A stretch of DNA of 64,000 nt from contig NZ_CP009747.1 in assembly GCF_000800255.1 (NCBI RefSeq), positions 2,604,001 through 2,668,000 on the forward strand, read 5' to 3'. A program made the translations under genes and the position numbers. Under the pieces are notes generated by a model. That model was not told the origin of the DNA. It ran no database searches and saw only the letters and a list, made by a program, of their open reading frames with translations. This DNA is from Pseudomonas parafulva. Its GTDB lineage: Bacteria; Pseudomonadota; Gammaproteobacteria; Pseudomonadales; Pseudomonadaceae. Shown one piece after another: positions 19,908 through 27,970 of this stretch; position 1 is the stretch's first letter; every line of letters starts with the position of its first letter.

Positions 19908-20004
19908 CCAGGGATCGGTGAAGCGGCTGGATGTCGGTTATCCGGCGCGGCTTTGCCGCCGGTGGCAAGGGGGTGCCAAAAGTTCGAGAGCCGCGAAGCC
20001 GCCC

Positions 20005-20190
20005 TCAGCGGTCACGGCATCCGCCATTGTCATAGGGCCCGGCGAAGCGCTTCCAGCCCTCCCCTGGCGACCACTGCGAGCACACCAGACGTCCGTCTAC
20101 CTGACTCTCCCAGCGCCACCAAGGCGCGGTGCCGGCCTGGGCCTGCAGCAGGCACAGCCCGGCAAGCAGCGCGACTGCGACTTTCCTCAT
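20005..20190 (-). CDS. Small secreted Cys-containing protein between flgE and flgF
   Basis: A 61-residue product with a short basic start (M-R-K), a hydrophobic core and an A-Q-A cleavage site, leaving about 43 mature residues with two Trp pairs and two Cys (C-S-Q and G-G-C near the end) that could form a disulfide. AGGAG stands seven bases before the ATG at 20190, good evidence that it is translated. It lies in the same orientation 72 bases after flgE and before the terminator, so it is probably co-transcribed with the hook genes. I do not recognise a characterised family; function unknown, location probably periplasmic or extracellular. Confidence 0.7.
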   Translation of the reverse strand: MRKVAVALLAGLCLLQAQAGTAPWWRWESQVDGRLVCSQWSPGEGWKRFAGPYDNGGCRDR

Positions 20191-20262
20191 GATCACTCCT
20201 GCACAAACGACGAGCCCCTTCAAGGCAAAGGGGCTCGGATCACTACGCTCGACCGACGACCA

Positions 20263-21621
20263 TCAGGTCATCTGGATGATGGTCTGCATGATGGTGCTTT
20301 CGGTGGAGATGGTCTTGGCGTTGGCCTGGTAGTTGCTCTGCGCCTTGACCAGCTCGACCAGTTCCTGTGTCAGGTTGACGTTCGAGGCTTCCAGGGAGTT
20401 GGACTCCACCGAACCCAGGGTGCCGGTCTTCGGCGCATCGACACCCGGAATGCCGGAAGCGAAGGTTTCCTTCCAGCGGGTACCGCCGATCTGCTGCAGA
20501 CCCTGGTCGTTGGCGAAGCTGGCGATGGCCACTTGGCCGATTGCACGCGACTGCTGGTTGCTGAAGCTGGCGAACATCACCCCCGAGGAGTCGATCGACA
20601 GACTCGACAGGATGCCGGTGGCGTAACCGTCCTGGCTCTGCGACATGCGCGCGGTCTCGGTGTTGTACGAGGTGGTGCTGTTCATCGACAGGCGCATGCC
20701 GTCGGTGTTGCCGCTCGAACCGTTGCTCGCCCAGTTACCGGAGGCGTCCTTGGACGCCGGGATCCAGCCCTTGAGGCTGAAGGTGTTGTTGGTCACGCTC
20801 CAGTTCGCGGCAGGCACGCTGGTGTTGTCGGTGGCCATGGCCTTGATGCTGCCGTCGGCATTGAAGTCCATGGTACCGGTCAGCGGTGCGGCACTGGTTG
20901 GATCGAGCGGGTTGCGACCATCGACCAAGGTGTACATGGTCCACTCGTTGGTGCCAGTCTTGCGATAGAACTGCTCCATCGTGTGTTCGTTGCCCTGGTT
21001 GTCGTAGACCTTGGTCGGGAACGATTTAGTGTACGTGGTCTGGTCGGCCGGATCGAACGGCTTGTTCGGCACCATCACCGGCGGCGTGGCGCCGTTGGAC
21101 ACTTCCAGGGGAATGGTGTCGGCGGAGGAGTTCAGGTTGATGCCCTGATCGATCAGGGTGGTCGCCTTGGGCGCCAGTGCCGAGGTGTCGATCTTCAGAT
21201 TGGTGAGGATGCCCTTCTGGATCTTGCCGGTGCTGTCGGCGGCGTAGCCTTGCAGGTTCAAGCCGTCGGAGGTGACCACATTGCTGTTCTTGTCGGTGCG
21301 GAACGCACCGGCACGGGTATAGCTGAGCGAGCCGTTGTCCGAGAGCACGAAGTAGCCCTGGCCCTGGATGCCCATGTCCAGCACGTTGCCGGTGTTGTTC
21401 ACGTCACCCTGGGTGAACTGCTGCGAGACGGCAGCCAGGCGCACGCCATTGCCGATCTGGTTCTTGCCCACGCCCAGGCGGTTGGCGCCAGCATATACGT
21501 CGGCGAACTCGGCGCGCGACGACTTGAAGCCGGTGGTGTTGACGTTGGCGATGTTGTTGCCGGTGACGTCCAGTTGCTTGTTGGCTGCGTAGAGACCGCT
21601 AAGGCCGATATTGAAAGACAT
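20263..21621 (-). CDS. flgE: Flagellar hook protein FlgE
   Basis: FlgE is the hook subunit. The 452-residue product starts M-S-F-N-I-G-L-S-G-L-Y-A-A-N and contains G-N-N-I-A-N-V-N-T-T-G-F-K-S-S-R. The C-terminal axial region contains N-V-N-L-T-Q-E-L-V-E-L-V-K-A-Q-S-N-Y. Length and both ends fit FlgE of pseudomonads; the middle is the variable outer domain. It follows flgD by 30 bases. Confidence 0.97.
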   Translation of the reverse strand: MSFNIGLSGLYAANKQLDVTGNNIANVNTTGFKSSRAEFADVYAGANRLGVGKNQIGNGVRLAAVSQQFTQGDVNNTGNVLDMGIQGQGYFVLSDNGSLSYTRAGAFRTDKNSNVVTSDGLNLQGYAADSTGKIQKGILTNLKIDTSALAPKATTLIDQGINLNSSADTIPLEVSNGATPPVMVPNKPFDPADQTTYTKSFPTKVYDNQGNEHTMEQFYRKTGTNEWTMYTLVDGRNPLDPTSAAPLTGTMDFNADGSIKAMATDNTSVPAANWSVTNNTFSLKGWIPASKDASGNWASNGSSGNTDGMRLSMNSTTSYNTETARMSQSQDGYATGILSSLSIDSSGVMFASFSNQQSRAIGQVAIASFANDQGLQQIGGTRWKETFASGIPGVDAPKTGTLGSVESNSLEASNVNLTQELVELVKAQSNYQANAKTISTESTIMQTIIQMT

Positions 21622-21651
21622 GTAGTGCTCCTTCTGCCGAACAGACCGGCC

Positions 21652-22344
21652 TTAGATTCCGATGGTTTGTACTTTGGAGATGCCGACCTTACCGATGCCG
21701 GCGAGGTTGAGCATCATCTCGCCGCCCGCACCGGCGACAGTGACGCTGGTGACCGTGGCCGGCAGCAGGGTGTACATCTGCTGAGCCTTGCCATCGACGG
21801 TGGTGGTGGCGCTGAAGCTGTAATTGCCGGCAGCGACCTTCTCGCCCTTGTCGTTGGTGCCATCCCAGATGAAGTCGGCATTGCCCTTGTTCTGTGCGCC
21901 GAGGTCGATGGTCTTGACCACGTTGCCATCCTTGTCCTTGATGGTGATCTTGCCGTTGTCGATGTTCTGCGGCACCACCACCTGGCCATTGAGGCTCTTG
22001 CTCGGGTCGATCATGGCCTTGTCGTTCTGCACGATCACCGAGCGACCGACCAGCGAGGACGCCTGCAAGGCCTGAGAGGAACCCATTGCGTTGGTGATGC
22101 CGTTGACCGACTGGTTGAGGGTCTGGATGCCCTCCAGGCTGCTGAACTGCGCCAACTGCGAGACGAACTCGCTGTTGTCCTGCGGGTCGAGGGGGTTCTG
22201 GTGCTGCATCTGGGTGACCAGCAACTGCAGGAAGGCATCTTTGCCGAGCGCGTTCTTGTCGGTCGACTCGGTGGTGTTCTTCTTGGTGTTGCCAGTGGTG
22301 CTCACGCCCGAGTTGGCGAGGACTTCATTGAGGTTCGTGGCCAT
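21652..22344 (-). CDS. flgD: Flagellar hook cap / scaffold protein FlgD
   Basis: FlgD caps the growing hook and guides FlgE polymerisation. The 230-residue product has the conserved N-terminal export and cap segment L-G-K-D-A-F-L-Q-L-L-V-T-Q-M-Q-H-Q-N-P-L-D, followed by the FlgD Tudor-like and Ig-like region (F-I-W-D-G-T-N-D-K-G). Second-last of the four flgBCDE genes. Confidence 0.96.
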   Translation of the reverse strand: MATNLNEVLANSGVSTTGNTKKNTTESTDKNALGKDAFLQLLVTQMQHQNPLDPQDNSEFVSQLAQFSSLEGIQTLNQSVNGITNAMGSSQALQASSLVGRSVIVQNDKAMIDPSKSLNGQVVVPQNIDNGKITIKDKDGNVVKTIDLGAQNKGNADFIWDGTNDKGEKVAAGNYSFSATTTVDGKAQQMYTLLPATVTSVTVAGAGGEMMLNLAGIGKVGISKVQTIGI

Positions 22345-22360
22345 GTCTTACACTCCGTGA

Positions 22361-22804
22361 TCACTGACCCAGGGTCAGGACCTTCTGCATCATGGTCTTG
22401 GCGGTGTTCATCAGCTCGGCGTTGGTCTGGAACGCACGGCTGGCGGAGATCATGTCAGCCATCTCCTCGACCACGTTGACGTTGGGGTAGTAGACGTAGC
22501 CGTCCTTGTTCGCCGCCGGGTGGTTGGGCTCGTAGCGAGCCTCCAGATTGCTCTGGTCCTCGATGATGCCCTTGACCTGCACGCCCTGGCCGGCCTGCCC
22601 CTGATCCTCGAACAGCGACTGGCTGCCGCCGTTCTGCGCCTGCTCGAAGGTGGTGGCGAACACCGGGTGGCGGGCACGGTAGGTCTGGTCGATGCTCGAG
22701 GACACGGTCTCGGCGTTGGCGATGTTGGAAGCGACGGTGTTCAGGCGCGTGTTCTGCGCACTCATGCCGCTACCGGCGATATTGAAGACACTGGCAAGGG
22801 ACAT
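22361..22804 (-). CDS. flgC: Flagellar proximal rod protein FlgC
   Basis: FlgC is a rod subunit of 147 residues, starting M-S-L-A-S-V-F-N-I-A-G-S-G-M, with V-A-S-N-I-A-N-A-E-T near residue 25 and the axial helix M-A-D-M-I-S-A-S-R-A-F-Q-T-N near the end. ATG 22804 is preferred to a GTG two codons upstream because GGAG lies seven bases before it. It begins two bases after the flgB stop. Confidence 0.96.
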   Translation of the reverse strand: MSLASVFNIAGSGMSAQNTRLNTVASNIANAETVSSSIDQTYRARHPVFATTFEQAQNGGSQSLFEDQGQAGQGVQVKGIIEDQSNLEARYEPNHPAANKDGYVYYPNVNVVEEMADMISASRAFQTNAELMNTAKTMMQKVLTLGQ

Positions 22805-22806
22805 GG

Positions 22807-23214
22807 TCACTCTCCGCGCAGGGCCGATACCAGCCCTTTGAATTTACTGTTGAGCAAGGTGAAGCTGGCCTGGAAGTCGATGGCGTTCTGCGTGTAGTTC
22901 GACTGTTCCATATGGGCATCGACGGTGTTCTGGTCGATCGACGGCTGCATCGGCGTGCGGTACTTGAGCGTGTCGTCGGCCAGCGCCATGCCTTCGGCCT
23001 CGATGTGTCGGCTGTTGGTGCGCTGCAACGACACCCGCTCTTCGGTGCGCTTGCCGGACTCACCGGCCAGTACCGAGGCGAAGTCCAGGTCGCGAGCCTT
23101 GTAGCCGGGGGTGTCGGCGTTGGCGATGTTGTTGGCCAGCACCTCGGCGCGCTGGGCGCGCAGACCCAATGCCTTTTCGTGGATGCCGAGGGCGTTGTCG
23201 AAGCTGATGCTCAT
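22807..23214 (-). CDS. flgB: Flagellar proximal rod protein FlgB
   Basis: FlgB is the innermost rod subunit and the first gene of flgBCDE. The 135-residue product starts M-S-I-S-F-D-N-A-L-G and carries L-A-N-N-I-A-N-A-D-T-P-G-Y-K-A-R-D, the exact rod-protein signature. An open frame reaches 14 codons further upstream but the ATG at 23214 matches the family start and lies 37 bases after the predicted sigma-54 start point. Confidence 0.96.
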   Translation of the reverse strand: MSISFDNALGIHEKALGLRAQRAEVLANNIANADTPGYKARDLDFASVLAGESGKRTEERVSLQRTNSRHIEAEGMALADDTLKYRTPMQPSIDQNTVDAHMEQSNYTQNAIDFQASFTLLNSKFKGLVSALRGE

Positions 23215-23261
23215 GTCGGGGAACCTTCGAAGGTTGACCAGCGTTGCGTTGGCCAAGATAT

Positions 23262-23277
23262 AGCAAGGGCTGTGCCA
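23262..23277 (-). promoter_or_regulatory. Sigma-54 promoter of flgBCDE
   Basis: The minus strand reads TGGCACAGCCCTTGCT, matching the sigma-54 consensus TGGCAC-N5-TTGCW at every fixed position. Predicted transcription start near 23251. The operon is known as sigma-54/FleR-dependent class III in P. aeruginosa. Confidence 0.93.
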
Positions 23278-23432
23278 ACATGCTGAAGCCCAGCAATGCC
23301 GGGCATTGAACCTTTAGCGAGGGGTTTGGCCTGCCAGAAAAGCGGCAAGGGGTTTCCGCTTCATGGCGGCGAAGCGGCAAAAGCGCAGCGGCAACGGCGG
23401 CAATCCAAAAAATTGACGTGATCGCGCAGAAC

Positions 23433-23466
23433 GAAAAAGCCGGCGTCTTTCGACACCGGCTTTTTC
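23433..23466 (-). terminator. Terminator of cheV-cheR
   Basis: GAAAAAGCCGG pairs with CCGGCTTTTTC around a short inner GTC/GAC stem. On the minus strand it lies two bases past the cheR stop and ends in a run of Ts. Because the A-rich side mirrors the T-rich side, it could also stop transcription from the plus strand. Confidence 0.9.
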
Positions 23467-23467
23467 A

Positions 23468-24295
23468 TTACTTGGCCTGGTAGATGATCCCCGGGCTGCA
23501 CTGGACCATCTGGTAATGATCCGGCAAGCCGTTCAGCGCTTCGGAGGCGCCAAGGAACAGGTAACCGCCGGGCTTGAGGGTGGCGTGAATGCGCATGAGG
23601 ATGTCTTTCTTCACCTGGGCGGAGAAGTAGATCAACACGTTGCGGCAGAACACGATGTCGAACTTGCCCAGCGACGCGTAGCTGTCGAGCAGGTTGAACG
23701 AGCGGAACTCGACGCGACTGCGAATCGGCGGCTTGACCGCCCAGCGGCCCGGGCCTTTCGGGTCGAAGTAGCGCTGCAGGCGTTCCTGGGACAGGCCACG
23801 GGCGATGGCCAGGCTGTCGTACTCGCCGGTTTTGCAGTTGTTCAGCATGGCGCCGGAGAGGTCGGTGGCGACGATCTGCGCGCCCATCTTCAACTGGCCG
23901 AGATTGCTGCGCTCGAATTCGTCGATGGCCATCGACAGCGAATACGGCTCCTGACCCGACGAACACGCCGCCGACCAGATGCGCAGGCGCTGCCCCGGGT
24001 TGGCACGGATGAACTCCGGGATGACCCGGCTCTTGAGCACCTCGAACGGATAGGTGTCGCGAAACCACAGGGTTTCGTTGGTGGTCATGGCATCGACGAC
24101 CTGCTCGCGCAGACCGCTGCGTGGCTGGGTCTGAATGCGCTGCACCAGCTCGCCGAGGCTCTTGATGCCCTGCTGCTCCATCAACTTGTTGAGACGGCTG
24201 GACACCAGATACTGCTTATTTTCGCCCAGCAGGATGCCACAGGCTTTCTCCAGGAAGACCCTGAACTGTTCGAAATCCAAATTACCCGTAGACAA
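23468..24295 (-). CDS. cheR: Chemotaxis methyltransferase CheR
   Basis: CheR methylates glutamates of chemoreceptors with S-adenosylmethionine, setting adaptation. The 275-residue product has the all-alpha N-domain (G-L-R-E-Q-V-V-D-A-M-T-T-N-E-T-L-W-F-R-D), then the methyltransferase domain with W-S-A-A-C-S-S-G-Q-E-P-Y-S and F-D-I-V-F-C-R-N-V-L-I-Y-F. The start codon at 24295 is TTG, preceded by AGAGG; no better in-frame start gives the conserved beginning. It forms a two-gene unit with cheV. Confidence 0.96.
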   Translation of the reverse strand: MSTGNLDFEQFRVFLEKACGILLGENKQYLVSSRLNKLMEQQGIKSLGELVQRIQTQPRSGLREQVVDAMTTNETLWFRDTYPFEVLKSRVIPEFIRANPGQRLRIWSAACSSGQEPYSLSMAIDEFERSNLGQLKMGAQIVATDLSGAMLNNCKTGEYDSLAIARGLSQERLQRYFDPKGPGRWAVKPPIRSRVEFRSFNLLDSYASLGKFDIVFCRNVLIYFSAQVKKDILMRIHATLKPGGYLFLGASEALNGLPDHYQMVQCSPGIIYQAK

Positions 24296-24346
24296 TGCTG
24301 CCGCCTCTTTTCAATCGCTTGCGCCGGGGGCGAACCCCCGACAGTT

Positions 24347-25276
24347 TCAGTGCGTCGCCTTGATCCGGTCGACCACGCGGTGGGCCAGGTCATCCGGCCT
24401 GAACTTGGCCAGGAAGTCGTCGGCACCGACTTTCTTGACCATCGCCTGGTTGAACACGCCCGACAGCGAAGTATGCAGGAGGATGTGCAGCTTTTGCATG
24501 CGTGGATCGCTGCGAATCTCGGCAGTGAGGGTATAGCCGTCCATCTCCGGCATTTCAATGTCGGAAATCATCATCAGGAATTCTTCTTCGGGACGCTTGC
24601 CCTCGTCGACCAGCTTGCGCAGGTAGTCGAGCGCCTGACGGCCATCGTTGAGCGCCACCACTTCCACGCCCACCGTCTGCAGACAACGGCTGACCTGCTT
24701 GCGTGCCACCGAAGAGTCATCGACCGTCAGCACCCGCAGCAACACGGCCTTGTCCTGCACGTCGGCGTCCACCACGCCGGCCGACACCGACTCCGACGAC
24801 GGCGCCACTTCGGCCAGCACCTTCTCCACGTCGATGATCTCGACCATGCGATTGTCCACACGGGTGACCGCCGTGAGGTAGTGATCGCGGCCGGTGCCCT
24901 TGGGTGGCGGATGGATCTCTTCCCAGTTCATGTTGACGATGCGCTCGACCGAGTGCACCAGGAAGCCCTGGGTCTTGGTGTTGTATTCGGTGATGATCAC
25001 GAAACTGTTGCGCGTCTCTTCCTTCAGGCCCGGCAGACCGGTGGCCATCGACAGGTCGAGAATGGGAATGGTCGCCCCGCGAATGTTCGCCACGCCACGC
25101 ACCACCGCATGTGACTTGGGCAACAGGGTCAGGTCCGGGCACTGCAGCACCTCCCGCACCTTGAACACGTTGATGCCGTAGAGTTGATCGCCATTGAGAC
25201 GGAACAACAGCAGCTCCAGGCGATTCTGTCCAACCAGCTGTGTGCGCTGGTTGACCGAATCCATAACGCCAGCCAT
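24347..25276 (-). CDS. cheV: Chemotaxis coupling/response-regulator protein CheV
   Basis: CheV combines a CheW-like coupling domain (about residues 15-165) with a receiver domain (about 180-305). The receiver shows V-D-D-S-S-V-A-R-K near its start, the phospho-acceptor Asp in S-D-I-E-M-P-E-M-D-G, and the Thr and Lys switch residues in L-H-T-S and L-A-K-F. It links chemoreceptors to CheA and may buffer phosphate during adaptation. AAGGAG before the ATG supports the start. It is upstream of cheR and divergent from flgA. Confidence 0.95.
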   Translation of the reverse strand: MAGVMDSVNQRTQLVGQNRLELLLFRLNGDQLYGINVFKVREVLQCPDLTLLPKSHAVVRGVANIRGATIPILDLSMATGLPGLKEETRNSFVIITEYNTKTQGFLVHSVERIVNMNWEEIHPPPKGTGRDHYLTAVTRVDNRMVEIIDVEKVLAEVAPSSESVSAGVVDADVQDKAVLLRVLTVDDSSVARKQVSRCLQTVGVEVVALNDGRQALDYLRKLVDEGKRPEEEFLMMISDIEMPEMDGYTLTAEIRSDPRMQKLHILLHTSLSGVFNQAMVKKVGADDFLAKFRPDDLAHRVVDRIKATH

Positions 25277-25312
25277 GCCAGACTCCTTATGTTTTTCTGC
25301 TTGCTAGACAAC

Positions 25313-25339
25313 AAGTCGGCACGGGCTTTGCTTTTTTGA
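25313..25339 (-). promoter_or_regulatory. Candidate sigma-28 (FliA) promoter of cheV-cheR
   Basis: The minus strand has TCAA, exactly 15 bases, then GCCGACTT, against the consensus TAAA-N15-GCCGATAA. Predicted start near 25306, about 30 bases before cheV. FliA dependence of cheVR is known in P. aeruginosa. The element overlaps the flgA sigma-54 promoter on the other strand. Confidence 0.55.
25317..25332 (+). promoter_or_regulatory. Sigma-54 promoter of flgA
   Basis: CGGCACGGGCTTTGCT matches TGGCAC-N5-TTGCW except for the first base. The predicted start point is about 25343, one base before the flgA ATG, which would make the mRNA leaderless or nearly so. Confidence 0.75.
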
Positions 25340-25343
25340 GCCC

Positions 25344-26096
25344 ATGTACACGAAAACGACATTTTTCCGACGACCGACACGCCTCGTGGCCCTTTTTCTG
25401 GCCACCGCGTGCCTGTTCGCGTCCGGCGCTCGCACGCTGGCGGATTCGTTTACCTTGCCTGAACAACTTATCGGTGTCACCCAAGGGTTTCTTGAGTTCA
25501 CCGTCGAAGATTATCTGAGCCGCACGCAGACCCCTGGGCGTTATGACATTCAGGTCAACAACCTCGACCCGCGCCTGCGCATGCCGCTGTGTAGCCAGTC
25601 GCTGGACGCCTCGCTGGAAAGTCCGGCGCAGCCACTGGGGCGAGTGACGGTGCGGGTACGCTGTGACGGCGAAGCGCCGTGGACCGTGTTCGTGCCGGCG
25701 CAGGTCAAGCTGCTGCGCGACGTGGTGGTCATGACCCGCCCGCTCAAGCGCGAAAGCGTGATCGGCGAAGGCGACGTGACCCTGCGCGAGCGCGACGTCA
25801 GCAGCCTGGGCCAAGGGTTCATCAGCGACCTCGATCAAGCCGTGGGCATGAAGCTGTTGCGCCCCACCGTAATGGACCAGGTGCTCACCTTGCAGCAGTT
25901 GGAGCAGGCCGAAGTGATTCGCAAGGGCGACCAGGTGGTGATCACCGCCCGCAGCGGCGGCCTGAGCGTGAGAATGCCGGGGGAGGCGCTGGCCAAAGGC
26001 GGCCTGACCGAACAGATCCGCGTGCGCAACCTCAATTCCAAGCGGGTGGTCAAGGCCACGGTGATAGGACCGGGCCAGGTCGAGGTGCCTATGTAA
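25344..26096 (+). CDS. flgA: Flagellar P-ring assembly chaperone FlgA
   Basis: FlgA is a periplasmic chaperone for P-ring assembly by FlgI. The 250-residue product starts with a twin-Arg-containing basic region and a hydrophobic segment consistent with a Sec signal, cut near A-R-T-L-A-D. The SAF/ChapFlgA region follows in the second half (M-T-R-P-L-K-R-E-S-V-I and R-D-V-S-S-L-G-Q-G-F). There is no ribosome-binding site before the ATG, and the predicted transcript starts at that codon; a GTG at 25386 is the only nearby in-frame alternative and would remove the basic part of the signal peptide. Confidence 0.94.
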   Translation: MYTKTTFFRRPTRLVALFLATACLFASGARTLADSFTLPEQLIGVTQGFLEFTVEDYLSRTQTPGRYDIQVNNLDPRLRMPLCSQSLDASLESPAQPLGRVTVRVRCDGEAPWTVFVPAQVKLLRDVVVMTRPLKRESVIGEGDVTLRERDVSSLGQGFISDLDQAVGMKLLRPTVMDQVLTLQQLEQAEVIRKGDQVVITARSGGLSVRMPGEALAKGGLTEQIRVRNLNSKRVVKATVIGPGQVEVPM

Positions 26097-26191
26097 CGGG
26101 TGGGGGACTGGCGGCAAGGAACCGCCTTTCCTAAACTGGGTCAGAAATCGGGATGCGCGCCTGTACTGACGGACGGCAAAACTTTTATGCC

Positions 26192-26218
26192 TAAAGTTTG
26201 CTCCGGGTTAGCCGAAAC
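26192..26218 (+). promoter_or_regulatory. Sigma-28 (FliA) promoter of flgM
   Basis: TAAA at 26192-26195, 15 bases, then GCCGAAAC at 26211-26218, close to the FliA consensus TAAA-N15-GCCGATAA. Predicted start near 26225, about 30 bases before flgM. It gives feedback: FliA transcribes the gene of its own inhibitor. Confidence 0.85.
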
Positions 26219-26255
26219 AAAGGCAAGCGTCCTATTTACCCAGAGGTTTCTGATC

Positions 26256-26570
26256 ATGGTCATCGACTTCAGTCGTTTGAATAACTCCCCGTCCGTAGCG
26301 GGCGGCGTGCGCAGCACGAGCGCCAGCGGCAACAGCGAAAAAGCCGCGGCCAGCAGCGATACCAGCAAGCCGGCCAGCGTCAGCGGAGAAGCGGTACACC
26401 TCAGCCAAGAGGCCCAGAAGTTGCAACAGATCAGCGACAAGCTGCGCGATCAGCCCGCCGTCGACAACGCCCGTGTGGCGCAGTTGAAGCAAGCGATCGC
26501 CGATGGTAGCTACAAGGTCGATGCCGGCCGTGTCGCCTCCAAACTGCTTGATTTCGAAGCTCAGCGCTAA
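26256..26570 (+). CDS. flgM: Anti-sigma-28 factor FlgM
   Basis: FlgM holds sigma-28 (FliA) inactive until it is exported through the finished hook-basal body. The 104-residue product begins M-V-I-D-F-S-R-L-N and has a low-complexity Ser/Ala-rich first half. The sigma-binding C-terminal half contains [19 protein letters not shown] 26256 is chosen for its AGAGG site and position just after the FliA promoter; the frame is open further upstream but that would include the promoter. Confidence 0.94.
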   Translation: MVIDFSRLNNSPSVAGGVRSTSASGNSEKAAASSDTSKPASVSGEAVHLSQEAQKLQQISDKLRDQPAVDNARVAQLKQAIADGSYKVDAGRVASKLLDFEAQR

Positions 26571-26616
26571 CCCCCGGGTGCGCTGACTCACAGGACGCCA
26601 GAGCCCAGAGCCAGCC

Positions 26617-27084
26617 ATGCACGACACCACACTGCTGCAACTGATCGAAGACGACATCGCGCCGACCCAGGAACTGCTCGACCTCCTGCAAAAGGAGACG
26701 GTTGCCCTGCATGGTCGTGACATGCAGGTACTGGAGACCATCCTGGCCCGCAAGCAGTCGCTGATCGTCTTGCTCGAGCAGCAGGGCATGCGCCGTAATC
26801 ACCTGCTCAACGGGCTGGGCCTGAGTGCCGACCGGGCAGGCGTGCAGGCCGTTGCCGCGCAGTCGGTCAATGGTGAGATCATTCTCCAGCAGCTCGATGT
26901 GCTGACCGGCCTGATGGACGCTTGCCAGAAGGTCAACGAGACCAACGGTCGGGTCATCCAGGTGCAGCAACACGCCACGGCCAATCAGATCAGAATCCTC
27001 ATGGGTGGCGACTCTCCGTCACTGTATGACAGCCGTGGCACCACCTCCCCCATGGACAAGCCTCGGGCGATCAGCCAGGTTTAA
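26617..27084 (+). CDS. flgN: Flagellar export chaperone FlgN
   Basis: FlgN is the cytoplasmic chaperone for FlgK and FlgL. The 155-residue product is almost entirely predicted helix with leucine-rich heptads (E-L-L-D-L-L-Q-K-E and R-K-Q-S-L-I-V-L-L-E) and the N-Q-I-R-I-L segment near the C-terminus, all typical of FlgN. It follows flgM by 46 bases and its clients flgK and flgL are encoded in this same window. Confidence 0.92.
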   Translation: MHDTTLLQLIEDDIAPTQELLDLLQKETVALHGRDMQVLETILARKQSLIVLLEQQGMRRNHLLNGLGLSADRAGVQAVAAQSVNGEIILQQLDVLTGLMDACQKVNETNGRVIQVQQHATANQIRILMGGDSPSLYDSRGTTSPMDKPRAISQV

Positions 27085-27164
27085 TAGTCCTGTTCAAGGC
27101 ACGGATCATACTGGCAAAATGCCGTAACTTGCGTGTGCCGTTTTTGCCTGGAGATCGATAATCC

Positions 27165-27908
27165 GTGTTCACTGAAGCCGATGCACCTCAGCCACCGAAG
27201 GTGCTCACCACCGCGCTGGAAATTGCGGCCAACCTGCGCCAGTTGATGGACAGCCACGATCCGCTGATCATCAGCTTCCCCGAGCGCAGCCAGCGCTTCC
27301 AGAGCTACGTGGTTCATGTGGACCGGGATGCCGACGTATTGGCCCTGGACGAGCTCATTCCCCGCGATGGCGAGCGATTCATCGAAAACGGCGAGCCTTT
27401 CCGCGTCGAGGGTTTCCATGATGGCGTACGTATCGCCTGGGAATGCGATACGTCGCTGACCCTCGGTGAAGTCGATGGGCACCGCTGCTACCGTGGCGCG
27501 CTTCCCCAGGAAATGACCTACCACCAGCGTCGTAACGCCTTCCGCGCTGCGCTGAAGCTGTCGCAACTGGTCGACATCACCCTCGATGGCACGCACCTCA
27601 AAGGCAACGGCGCCATGCGCGGCAAGCTGCTGGACGTATCCGCCACCGGTTGCAAGCTGCGTTTCGACGGCAACGTCGAGGAGCGTCTGCAACTGGGTCA
27701 GGTCTATGAACGCTTCAAGGCTGCCAATCCGCTTGGCCTGAGCGATGTGATGGTGGAGCTACGGCACCTGCACTTCGAAGAGCGCATCAACACCACCTTT
27801 GCCGGCTTGCGCTTTCACAACCTCAGCGGCCAGGGCCAGCGCAAGGTCGAGAGTTTCGTTTATCAGTTGCAGCGTGAAGCGCGGCGATTCGACAAAGACG
27901 ATTATTGA
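27165..27908 (+). CDS. flgZ: Cyclic-di-GMP-binding flagellar brake FlgZ (YcgR family)
   Basis: FlgZ slows the flagellar motor when it binds cyclic di-GMP. The 247-residue product has the YcgR N-terminal domain (about 1-115). A PilZ domain follows with R-N-A-F-R (the RxxxR arm, near residue 126) and D-V-S-A-T-G (DxSxxG, near residue 161). The start is GTG with GGAG ten bases upstream. Third gene after flgM and flgN, though an 80-base gap leaves room for its own promoter; none was recognised. Confidence 0.93.
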   Translation: MFTEADAPQPPKVLTTALEIAANLRQLMDSHDPLIISFPERSQRFQSYVVHVDRDADVLALDELIPRDGERFIENGEPFRVEGFHDGVRIAWECDTSLTLGEVDGHRCYRGALPQEMTYHQRRNAFRAALKLSQLVDITLDGTHLKGNGAMRGKLLDVSATGCKLRFDGNVEERLQLGQVYERFKAANPLGLSDVMVELRHLHFEERINTTFAGLRFHNLSGQGQRKVESFVYQLQREARRFDKDDY

Positions 27909-27933
27909 TTCCGCGCCGATAGCCGGGATTGCC

Positions 27934-27956
27934 AGGGCCGCTCAAGCGGCCCTTTT
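27934..27956. terminator. Terminator between flgZ and the MFS gene
   Basis: AGGGCCGC at 27934-27941, loop TCAA, GCGGCCCT at 27946-27953, then three more Ts on the plus strand. It sits between two convergent genes. Confidence 0.9.
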
Positions 27957-27970
27957 GCGTTGCATGCGCT

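Noticed and set aside
11542..27084. Many long open frames antisense to flagellar genes (for example near 13361-15316 and 19918-22479)
   Set aside because: They mirror the codon pattern of the real high-GC genes; sequences are rich in Arg, Gly, His, Val and show no domains.
26860..27165. Sigma-28 promoter for flgZ
   Set aside because: A TAAC/GCCG pair exists but with a spacing of about 8 bases, far from 15.
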